Origin: Eimeria necatrix
Taxonomy: Eukaryota; Apicomplexa; Conoidasida; Eucoccidiorida; Eimeriidae
Direction of reading: 5' to 3'
Length of the DNA: 64,000 bases
Assembly (NCBI RefSeq): GCF_000499385.1
Contig: NW_013654790.1
Coordinates: 62,001-126,000, forward strand
Shown here in pieces: positions 25,561 to 39,802 of the stretch. The translations under genes were made by a program, and so were the position numbers. Below the pieces are notes generated by a model, which was not told the DNA's origin, ran no database searches, and saw nothing but the letters and a program-made list of their open reading frames with translations. Within the stretch, counting starts at the first letter, position 1; the number at the start of each line of letters is the position of its first letter.

Positions 25561-25685
25561 AAGGAGACAAAATGGAAAAGCAGTTCAACAGCGCCGCAGG
25601 TACATTCACTATTCAAAAAATGGAATAGGCATAGATACTGATATGCACGCAGATGCGTTGTATTAAAAGATCTTCTTTTGGTCCT

Positions 25686-29901
<4,216 letters not shown>

Positions 29902-30609
29902 TACGGATATCGAGTCTCAATGGAGTACGGCTTCTTAGATACCTCAGACCTACGTGCCTTGCCCTGATCCTTCAAGCCGAGACCTGGAGGGGGCCCCGCC
30001 TCCCGCTCACTAGCCCTTGTGGGCTTCTGTTTACTTTTATTGCTGCAAATTAAACTGGATCTGAATAAATTGAACTAAACTAGAGTTTCATCAAAATTGA
30101 CATCTTTGAACAATGAGGGCCTCCGCCGCTGTGGGGCGACACTGCTGGCATGGGGCCCATAGCCTTCTATTGTTGTTACTGCTGCCGTAACAGCTATTGG
30201 AACCAAAGCGGAAATAAAGCGTATTATTTGACTCTAATTAAGATTAGTTTACGAGCTAGGCCTTACACGTTTGTGTAGAGGCTTTAGGGCCTAGGGCTTG
30301 GGCCTTGAGGCCGAAAGGCCTTCTGAAGTTACTCAGGCCTCAAAGCCCCTGCTGCCGCTGTTCCACAACAGTAGCTCACGCAAAGCATTTTCAATCCACG
30401 GCGAGAAGCAGCAGAAACAGCAACACAGGCAAAAGAGTGGGGAAACAAGGAAGCGCCCCCCGTCCACGACCTAGCCACGGTACAGCGGACCGGCTGGCAG
30501 TTTCCCAAGCAACACTAAGAACAGCAACGACAACGCCGGCAGTAACACAGTAAACATAGCTTAAGAAAGGGGCAGCAGCAGCAGCAGGAATATCGAGGAA
30601 TCTGCGCAG
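29902..30609. promoter_or_regulatory. Divergent intergenic region between PRMT3 and BCD1
   Basis: About 700 bases lie between divergent start codons and probably hold both promoters. A degenerate telomere-like run (GGCTTTAGGGCCTAGGG region, near 30280-30310) is present. No TATA box is identified. Two genes for ribosome or snoRNP biogenesis sharing a divergent promoter would allow co-expression, but this is inference from layout. Confidence 0.5.
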
Positions 30610-33600
30610 ATGGCGACGCCAGCGCTAGCACCGGCTGCCTTGCCAGTCCGCTCAGCAGCAGAAATTACCGGTGAACCAGCGGGAATAGTATCACCTTCAG
30701 CAGAAACAGCAACAGGACAAGCTGCAGCAGCAGCAACACAAGCAGCCGTCGTATCTCCGCCAGCACCTGTACAAGTTGCTGCTGTGGGTGAGGCGACAGC
30801 CGACAATCCTGCTGCTATGCCGGAGACCGAGTCCGAGTCCACAGCAGCAGCACCAGCAGTATCTCAGGCAGCAGCAAAGCGGCAGTTGTTGGAATGCATC
30901 ATATGCAAGAAGGAGTCACCTCCTTACCGCTGCCCGCAGTGTCTGCTGCGTACCTGCTGTCTCAAGTGCTATCGGCAGCACCTGCTGCTGCAGCAGCACA
31001 TGATTCGCACGCGCAGCCAAGATCCCATGCTGGCTCATCTTGAGGGAGAAGCAGCGGCTGACGCAGCCATTGCTGCTGCTGCCAGGTCGCCTAACAGCCC
31101 AGTTCCGGCAGACGCACAAAAAGCAAATGGAGCACCAACGGCTTTCTCCGCTGCAGTCTCCACTCCACTTAGAGAAGCCGCAGTAACTGCGCCTCCTGCA
31201 AATTCGTCTTTTCCCCTTCAAGCAGAAAGTGCAACAGAAGAAAAAGAAGCAGCATCCTCACTAACAGAGCCAGCAGCAGCGCCTGCAGCAGCAGCACTGT
31301 CATCCGCCGTTGCTTCTCGAGTGCCCTTACGCGTCAGTTACTGCCCCTTGAGTTCCATGGGCAAAAAAGAATTCGATCGCGACATTTCGCTTCTCGAAAA
31401 TGCAGCAAGGGCCATTGAAGCAGCGCAGAGGCAGCGGCTGCAGCAGCAAGAGCCCAGACGCCGGAAAGGGTATGGCACAAAACTCTAAAACGTAAAATCT
31501 CAATCCCAGACCCTAAACCACAAAGCAAATCCTAGACTGCGATCTGAAGAGCACACATGGAACCAATGCCGTTAGTTTTCTAGGTCAAGGTGTCAAGCAA
31601 ATGCAGGTCAGAGCGTGGACTGCAGGGCCTCGGTACCGGGTTGGAAGGCTTGTCATTTCTGGCTGCAGACTTAGTCTTCAGGGTTTACGGTTTGGATTAT
31701 TTGTGCCCAGGGCCCACCCAGCTCAGCTGCGCAGTGTCTGTCTCCGCCGTGGGATCGACTTTTTGTTTTTGCCGCCGACTCATTCCAGACGAGTTCACAA
31801 TAGGACCAAAATACTGGTCCCACGCAAGCTGCAGGGGCAGCAAGGCCAGCAGCAGCAAAAACAGAATGAGCTACAGGAAGAGTCGAAAGATCAGACACAT
31901 GATCACCAGTTGCAGGAGGATTGCCACGACGCAGACATGAACCAGCAAAGAGAGCAGCCGCGGCGGCGACAGCAGGAGCAGCAACAGCAGGAACTGGTGG
32001 GGCAGGAGGGCGGAGAGCGCCAGGAGGCTGTTGTGGCTGATGCCGAATCTGCGAGTGAAGAGTCCCCCCAGCAACATCAGCAGCAGAAGACGCGCGCCGC
32101 CGAATCAGTGATATGTTGGGATGTTTGCTTTCGGTTGCCAAGTGCTGAGGGATTCCGGCTGCCGCTGATGCTTCGGGAGGACGTGCCTTTGCATCAGCAC
32201 GCGTTGCTGCTGCAACAGCACTGCTGCAAGAAACTGGAACAGCAGCACGCCCAGAAGAGACCAGGCAACGCAGCAGAACTCTCAGAGGGATGCCTGTTGC
32301 TTCAACGATGTGCCGCCGGACCCCTGCTGCAAGTAGCAGCAGCAGCAACAGCTAACACAACAGCAACAGCAGAAGCAGAAAGAACAAGCGCATCGGAGCC
32401 AGGTGACGCAACGGCGGCCAGAGGATCAGCAGCAGCCTCGCAGTCAACAGCAGGGAAGGGCTTTCGGTTGTTGCTGCCGATCACTGCAGCGCACGCGGGC
32501 GTCACCTTGCAGCCGCAGGCAAACAGTGCGACAGCAGCATATTCAGCAGCAGAAACGGCAACACACGATGCGACGACAGCGGAAGCAGGCTCCGCCGAAG
32601 TATCCCCACTAGGCGCTGAGGCAGAAGCAGCAGGAACAACTTCAGCAGGAACGCCCTCCACTGGGCTCATTCCTGCGTATCTTTTGCCTTGGGAGTTGTC
32701 TCTTCAAGAATGCTTGAAGGGAACAACAGTAGTGGAGGTGTGTTCTGTTTGCTTATCAAAGATACCAATCATGTGTTTTGTTCTTGTATTTACTTCTATT
32801 AATTCTTTTCGTTCATTCAGTGTGCATCTCTACGTAGTCTTGTGAAGACTGTCTGCGCCTCTCGCCCTTGCTCCATTTTGCCTTTTTCTCGTTCTTTACC
32901 GCTGTTCGTTCCCCTGTGTTCCTGTGTTGTTACTCAGTTTTGTCTGATGTGCATCCTCAAGGATGCCGTCTGCAGCGCTACTTCTGCTGCATTTGTGGAA
33001 CCTTAGGAGCTTAAGCCTACTCGCCTGTTGTGTCCTGCTCGTTTTCTCTCTTCGTCATTTCCATTTTATTCCGTTCCTTTACTGTTCCCCGCTTTGTGTT
33101 CCGGATTTTTAGTGGGTGTTTTCAATGTACATCTGCGTCTCTATCCTCGCCATGCATTCGTCTGTTCGTGTTGTTTCATGGCCCTCGACTTATGCCATGG
33201 TCTTACTTTGCTGCTGTTGTTACTTGCGACCTTGCGCAGCATCCCGATGTGATAGTGGCGCTTCCTGAAGAGCTCAGCAGATATACTTGGTATGCTACTG
33301 CCGTTGTCGTGCTGCTGTTCTTGCTACTGCTGCTGTTCTTGCTTCTCTTGTTGCTTCTGTGTATCAGACCAGCAATTTTTGGTCTTGCTGCTGTGTTGGT
33401 GGTGCTGCAGCTGGCAGCCACCCTGCAGAGGAGGCCCTCATTCTCGACTGTTACCGCGTTCGCCCCCACCTCCACCACCTGAAGAACCTTACCAATGTAA
33501 GCAACAGCAGCAGCAGCCTCAGCAGCAGCAGCCGCAGCAGCAGCAGTCGCAACAGCAGCAACCACAACAGCAGCAGCAGCAGGTACAGCAACAGTGCGCT

Positions 33601-34512
33601 CGGCCGTGTCGGGTGCAGCCAGGCGGAAGGGAGCGAGACGGATCAGGTTTCCAGGGGAGCGATTTGCGGCTCACAGTGCAGCACCAGTCACAGCAGCAGC
33701 AGCAGCAGCATCAGCAGCAGCAGCTCCCCCAAGTGTATGCGGACCAGCGTCCACGTGCGCCGATAAGGTACAACCATCAGCAACATCGGCACCAGCAGCG
33801 GTGGCCGCAAGAGGCTCCTGACCAGCAACACCAGCACCTGCAGCTCCAGAAGTCGCAGGTAGCCCTTTCGTACAGCCAGCAGCAGCAGCAGCACATGCAG
33901 GGACAACACTGTATGCAGTCACCAGAGCAACATAACAAGCAAAGTGTGCATCAGCAGCATAGGCAGCAGCAAAACTTTCAGCAGCAGCCGTACGGGCAGC
34001 CACGCATGTTCCCCCAGCAGCCTATGCAGCCCCCTGCTCCACCTCCACCAGAGCAGCAGCAGCAGCAGCAGCAGCGCCAGGCACATTTACAACATCGTGC
34101 TTATCCACAACAGCAGGGTCTGATGCAGCAGCAGCAGTACCAGCAGCAGCAACAATACCACCAGCAACAGCGGTTGGGCTCCCAGCAGGAACAGCAATCC
34201 CCGCATCAACAACAATATTTCCAGCAGCAGCAGTATGCGCAGCTGCATCAGCACCAGCCTCAGCAGCAGCAGTATCAACCGCAGCAGCAACCACAGCAGC
34301 AGTATCCGCCGCCTCCGCAGCAGCAGTATCCACAGCAACAGCAACAGCAGTGTCAGATTCAGCAGAACAGTGCATCACTGCAGCAGAGGTGCTCACAGCC
34401 GCCGTTGCAGCAGCAACAAGGCTCTCATAGCTGGCACGGGGTGAAGCGCCAACAGCAAGGAGGTCCCCCAGGTGGCTTCAAAAGGCGCAATTGCGCCCGT
34501 ACGGACCAGTAG
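30610..34512 (+). CDS. BCD1/ZNHIT6-like box C/D snoRNA assembly protein with Gln-rich tail
   Basis: Four exons, 30610-31469, 31735-32737, 33240-33289 and 33411-34512, join in frame to about 1,004 residues. BCD1 is a zinc-HIT factor for box C/D snoRNP assembly in the nucleus. The HIT finger is LECIICKKESPPYRCPQC, then TCCLKCYRQH, near residues 96-135. Downstream are the BCD1-type segments YCPLSSM and DISLLENAARAI, then across intron 1 FLFLPPTHSRRVHNRTKI, which fits the family's LPPGMSRR-NRT block. CWDVCFRLP and TVVEHPDVIVALP match the C-terminal fold. The last exon adds about 365 residues, nearly half glutamine with Pro, Tyr and His. Yeast Bcd1 has no such tail. The GT within AATGTAAGC at 33496 could be a donor that removes most of the tail, but the frame stays open to 34512, so coding is favoured. 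Confidence 0.85.
33496..34400 (+). repeat. CAG-rich tract encoding poly-Gln in BCD1
   Basis: Interrupted CAG/CAA runs in the coding register, with the longest blocks at about 33496-33600, 33685-33725, 34050-34075 and 34130-34345. Both CAG and CAA are used. Other frames read poly-Ser and poly-Ala, and the antisense strand reads poly-Leu and poly-Ala, all rejected as genes. Confidence 0.9.
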
Positions 34513-35806
34513 GGATAAAGTGTTCCCACTTTTTGACATTGAATAACACTATATGTTTGCTGCTTGCTCATTTCGTTTCAGAACTTATTGTTCTTATGTA
34601 TCTGCGGGCACATTACAGTAGGTTTGCTGCAACCTAGTGGAGTATCCACATGATGCAGCGACGACAATCTGCTTAGACATGGAATGAGCATCTTATGTGG
34701 ATGCTGCGGCTTTTGTTTAGTGAGTTTATGTCCGTGTAGGTATGTTGGGAGGGATAAGAATGAGAGGAGTTAGTTTTGGTAGTTAAAGGGCGCAGCAGTG
34801 ATAATTTGGTGGCTGCAGAACGTCGATACTAAATGCGTAGTGCTGGCGTCGTGATGCTGATTCTCCTCATCTGCTTTTGATCTTGATTAGGTTGCCGTTA
34901 TCTTTAGAGGGCTAGCGACTAAATGAACGAAAGGATCAACACAGGACTGCGTGAACTAGCTGGCCACGGCGCATAAAACGAAACGAATAGAACGTATGGA
35001 TCCATACTATTTCGTTTGCCGCGAAGCAAACATATATGATTCCATGGCAAAAGGCTGAAACACAACAGCAGGCCAGACACTTGCGGTGGCTCAGTAAAAG
35101 AACGATTACGTGACGCCTCTCAGCTCAGCTGCGTTTGCTGCTCCCGCGCACTGGTCTCGTAAGCGCTTGTTGAACGCGCTAGGTGTGATGGCTGCATTTC
35201 TTCTCCATGGGGAGGTGCATACACTAGAGAGTCCCAAATACTAACAAGCAAGAGTGCACCTGTAGCTCTCAAGAACCGAGGCACTGAACTCTACATCGTA
35301 GTGCCTTTCAATTACTTGAACAACAGCAACGAAGCCCTAACCGTTAAACTATAATCTGGTTTAAAGCTTAGGCTCTATAAATCTGGTTTAAAGCTTAGGC
35401 TCTATAGCTGGACTTCAGCGTTTGGCTCTGCGCCATACCGGTAGCTTGTGGTGCGTAGTTTACACTTCGTGATGCCAGTAATTGGTGGTTCAGTGTCTTT
35501 CCCCAAGCAACTATCCACTCAAAGCAAGAGGCGCATTCGCTAATTGGTTGTATGTAGGACTCGCATGTATGACTTGCTCTTGAAACACTTAGGGCGTAAA
35601 TCCCAATGAAGCAGGAAACGAAGCTGGTAAGCGCAAGCAACTTGCATACAAAAAGTAAATCTGAATAAGAGAAGAGCATTAACGTAGTAGTCCATATGTT
35701 TCTCAAAAGAGAGGCCGCCGGTGCGCTTCACGAGGAGATGCGTTTTCGAGCGCCTCTTCTGTAGGTAACGTACACCTCTTCTATTGGAAAATAAAGGATT
35801 GTACAA
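34513..35806. other. Convergent intergenic interval
   Basis: 1.3 kb between the 3' ends of BCD1 and the tRNA methyltransferase gene. No coding frame with recognisable content. It carries an exact 27-bp tandem duplication at 35353-35406 and degenerate telomere-like motifs around 35330-35420. Confidence 0.55.
35353..35406. repeat. Exact 27-bp tandem duplication
   Basis: Two identical adjacent copies (35353-35379 and 35380-35406), each beginning AATCTGGTTTAAAGC. The unit contains GGTTTAAAG and TTAGG fragments like the degenerate telomere-like heptamers seen elsewhere in the window. Confidence 0.95.
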
Positions 35807-38580
35807 TCAGCACTCCTTCTGTTGTGATTTTCTGAATTTCGCCTGTATCCAAATGCGCTGCATTCTTTGCTCGGTTTTCCGGTTGAGCATTTCCCGCATG
35901 CAATATCTGAATGCAGCAGAGACATCAAGGCGTATTTGGGAACATTAAATCGCTTAGCCAACTAGCCCCGATCCCACCCATTAACAGCGCTATTGCCATA
36001 GTCCCACCTGTTTTCACAGACCTCAAGCCCCGCCTCCTTACTAAAAAGCTCCTCAACCTCTTCTGTCCCACACCGCACGCAACGCTCACGAAAACCAAAC
36101 AACCTAACAGAAGCTCATCTGGTCTAATGCATGCCTGCCTGGAGAAGTGAGTCGATGCACAGGTGGCGGAAAACTAGACCTAATTATTTACAACTAAGTA
36201 TAATTACCTTTCGAGAAATAGTAGGCAAGGGTGCCGTCATATCTCGCATAAAGATTTGAAGCAACTTTCGGTTTCTTCTGCTCCGCAAATCTCAGCTGCG
36301 CCATATCAAGCCGCGCGTAGTCTCTAAACAACACCATCCCGCCAGGCTTCAACAACTGCAAAAAACATCGTGTGTAATCAATCTTACAAGGAGTGTACAG
36401 GTGTACTTCGTACTGTTGCTACTGCTGCGGCGATGCAGTAGCAAAGAGCGACACCGGCGAGGCAGATAATTGCAACGTGCACACCGCTGGCAATGAATGT
36501 TTATCCATTACATAAATTCCCGAGCACAAGAGCAGATGAACATGAACGCTTAGTGAATACTGCCACGTAGATACATACAATATGCTTCCTGCATGCACTC
36601 CTCACGCTTGTGCGGAGGGCAAACAAGCTTGCTCATTAGCTCGTGCCTGTTCTTTACGCAAACACGTGTATTCATAACACGACAGCCATTCTTTTCGTTG
36701 CCACAAGCTGTCCACTTTTTGTGCCTTCGATCTGTTCTAATGCGTCTTGCAGCAAGCAGTAGCAGTTCACCTGCGCACAGCGCCTGGCGACGTCCCTGTG
36801 GTGCTTTGGATGCATAGCGCTCAGCACGAAGATCAGCAGCACAAATTCTGCACTGTTTCGTGCTGCTATTTGTGGAGGCACCTCTCCCGCTGTTATGTCA
36901 AAAGCTGCAACTGTGCGCAGCTGGCCACAAGGGTGCTTAAACAATAAAGCCGCACCACGAGACACAGCTTCGACTGCAGCCGCTGCTGGAGGCTTCCCAG
37001 AAGCTGCTGCCGGTGTGGCTGCAGCGTTCGCCCCACCGACTGCTAATACACATGCTGCAGGACTTTCTATGCCCGGCGTTGCGGAGCTTGCTGCAATAGA
37101 TGCAGCAGGCTCTGCACCAAGGAATGCAACTGGCGCAACAGCAGACCCCGTGCATGCGGACGATCTACTGGCAGCCGCCTCTCTCTGGGTGCTTTCCTTA
37201 TTTAAGCTTTCTATCTGCGGAAGTTGTGTAACTCTTTCACCGCCACCACTACTGCAAGAGCCACCGTTGCTGCATTCACTGAGGCGCTGATCCTGTTGCC
37301 CAGCGCAGATGGCAGCCCACCGTTCCTATCGCAGCACCAGCAGCAAACGCGTACGGCACAGTGCGAGGCCAGCCTGCGCTGCGTCTAACGGACGACACTA
37401 AAATGGGACACTAAAACTACATAAAAGGGGTGAAGGGTGTAGGGTTCCAGTAAAAAGGGAGCATGCACAACAGACCAGGATGTTACTGGGGTATCTGCAT
37501 GCCCTTTAAGGTGTCTGCAAAGTATACACTCTGTAAGTAGGCCAAGTTAAGTGGAATACGTTACATGTACAACTGGTGAGTTTCGGTAATTACCTGCAAG
37601 ATGGAGACAGCCCTCGGCGAGCAATCGAAAGCCACGCCGTGCAGTCGTGGATTTGCTGCAGGAAGCAAAGCAGACCGTCCTACTTTAAGTCAAATCAACT
37701 AGGTGCGCTGGCCATAAAAAACTGTACGGACGCTGCACGTACACTGTAAGGGGAGTCAGCATATACCGCAAGGCCTTCCCACTAACAAGCCGCATCTCAC
37801 CCGTCAAAATAGGAATTAAGGCGTTACCCACTCCGCATCCCACATCCACTAGAAGTGGATGCTCTTCAGCACCACTTTTCTCCGCTGCGGTGCAGGCTGC
37901 TGCTATCTCGGGAAGTTCCTTAGCGAGCCACGCCCTGTCTTTAAAAAAGTGATCAGTGTTACGCTGCAAAGAGTTACGATCCCTAAACCCGAGAACCTAG
38001 ACTCTAAACTCTTGAATCACCGGTGGGAAGAGATAGACAAACAAGCAGCAAGTGAATGCAGCCAAATGACGTAGGAAATAAGGCAGCCACATGCCGTAGG
38101 AAATGCTTGAGATTAAACGCACTTTGTAGAAAAGGTCCCAATAGCGCACGGCGTTCTCCAACAGTAGCGCTGAAGCACCCAAACATCACAACAAAAGGCG
38201 CGCCCAAGTTAATCTCGAATGTAAAGGATTCCATCATTATTACTACGAACGTTAAGTGTATGAGACGTTTCTTGCCTTTTTGTCGTTCTGTCATCTCGTT
38301 GTCATTGCTTTCCAATATGGCAGTCTTTTCGCCTACGGCTTCCTGTGTCAGCTTGAATTTTCGGACTGAAAATTCGCAAACCCGTTAGTGAGTCCGCTGT
38401 GAGTGTACACGCTCGTAAAACGACTGCAACTGAAAGTGCAATTGATCAGATGCCACTGGCGACAGGAACACGATATAGCAACACGGAAGGGCTCCTTTGC
38501 GCTGCCACTAAGTGTCGTAAAAATAAGCACAGACCTGTTTCCGTGTCATAGAACTCCGCCGGTCCTTCGGTTTCCTCCAT
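35807..38580 (-). CDS. METTL2/6/8-type tRNA N3-methylcytidine methyltransferase
   Basis: Nine exons, 38535-38580, 38276-38365, 38123-38169, 37801-37963, 37594-37655, 36771-37286, 36208-36355, 36008-36062 and 35807-35906, close to about 408 residues. The family makes m3C in tRNA anticodon loops, using S-adenosylmethionine. Seen: [23 protein letters not shown] motif [61 protein letters not shown], and the C-terminal [13 protein letters not shown]. All are in family order. An Ala/Ser-rich insert of about 130 residues sits within exon 36771-37286 between the SAM fold strands. The second intron (38170-38275) uses a GC donor (AAAAAG then GCAAGAA); no GT donor restores the phase. The first two exons are short and less certain than the rest. 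Cytosolic versus mitochondrial location cannot be told. Confidence 0.9.
38058..38107. repeat. Imperfect 25-bp tandem duplication in a METTL intron
   Basis: Two adjacent copies beginning GCAGCCA and containing GTAGGAAAT, differing at about five positions. They lie in the intron between exons 37801-37963 and 38123-38169. Confidence 0.85.
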
Positions 38581-39802
38581 TGTTGGGCACACACCTGACA
38601 GATACAACAGTCCATGTCTTCTGGGGCCCCACGCAGACCTTCCAGTCAAGTACAACCCAATGGTTTCTACTCTATATGTATGAGGCAAGAAGACAAGTAT
38701 TAGAAGGCGTGTGCGAGCACACCCCGCCACAGAAGCGTATGAACGAGAAAACGCCGGGCATTCCACTAAAAACTGCAGAGACTTTGCGTTCAGTAGGGCT
38801 GCTGAAATGTTGCCCGTATGTTTCTGTAGTCCAAAGAAAACAAGGAAACAAGATGTGAAGAGTATGACGGCGCCTCCACTCGAGAAATTCTAGAGGAAGT
38901 CTCCTACAATACTGCGTTCACCTGGCTGACTGGTGGAAGCACAATTCTCTGGAGAGGTGAGCATCCCCAGACTTGTGAAAAAACATGTATTGCATGCATA
39001 CAATAAAACTTTTTTCACATAATTAATTTTACTTTACGCTCTCTCGCCTTCTGCCGTGAGACCTTCCGGCTTGGGGGCCCCGCATCGGTATCGATGTGCA
39101 TGCGTTCGTTTTCAGCAAAATTCGACATGATGTGGATGCATATCAGCTATAACTGTACAGTTTCAATGCCGTACCCTTATATTACTGAAATGCAAGGCTT
39201 TTCTTTTCCTGCGAGTGCATGATACATGCACGCGACACGCACAGTTCGACGCAAGAAACTGCTGTTTGAGACCACCACTGATCTAGCACTTCGTTTATAT
39301 GGATTTCAACCTAAACGGTACAGATCTAGGTAGAGAAATGAATCACGTCTTATGTGCTGCTTTTGTAGCTCACGAAGACAGCAAGCTCTTGCGCGCTTTC
39401 TGCACATAGCATCTACCCATGAGATAGTAGAGGCGCCCAGCTTGACAATTGAAATATTTACTTCCACTTTCCGGTCACACATCAATTTCTTTCCCGTGAA
39501 CAAGCGCACATAACAGTTAACTTGGCCTTGCCGCCCGTGTCCAATTCACGCCTTGAGCGGAAACAAATCGAGTGTTCCGATGATGCTGCTCCATTGAAAA
39601 TAGAAACCCGCGCACTACTCACGTGAGAGGCCATGGTAGAACGAAACATTAGTCTGTCTTCAAGCGGCAGCTGGTCGATGGTAGCTACGGAGGATGTGTT
39701 GTGCTGGGCAGCCGAAGAGTAATTTGTTCTTTGGTATGCACGGGTTGGAAAGAAACTGGAATGTGCTAATTGTAGAGCCATTTGCATGTCTGCTTCTTGA
39801 GG
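38581..39802. promoter_or_regulatory. Divergent intergenic region
   Basis: 1.2 kb between the start codons of the tRNA methyltransferase and the coiled-coil gene, presumed to contain both promoters from orientation alone. Short AT-rich stretches occur near 38990-39020. No protein-coding exon is recognised; frames at 39306-39904 minus have no family resemblance. Confidence 0.45.

Larger units (their letters stand above)
22150..25685. other. Interval between decarboxylase and PRMT3
   Basis: About 3.5 kb between two minus-strand genes. It contains one probable orphan exon (23224-23619), degenerate telomere-like heptamers near 22790-22860, and a pyrimidine-rich plus-strand stretch at about 25240-25470. 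The remainder shows only short frames without recognisable motifs. The decarboxylase promoter should lie at its left end. Confidence 0.5.

Noticed and set aside
25128..25641. Plus-strand frames with Leu-rich, membrane-like translations
   Set aside because: The hydrophobicity follows from T/C-rich composition. The frames have no recognisable domain and resemble intron sequence elsewhere in the window.
31671..34396. Minus-strand Ala/Leu-rich frames opposite BCD1
   Set aside because: These are shadows of the CAG tracts. The plus strand has HIT-finger homology and phased splicing.
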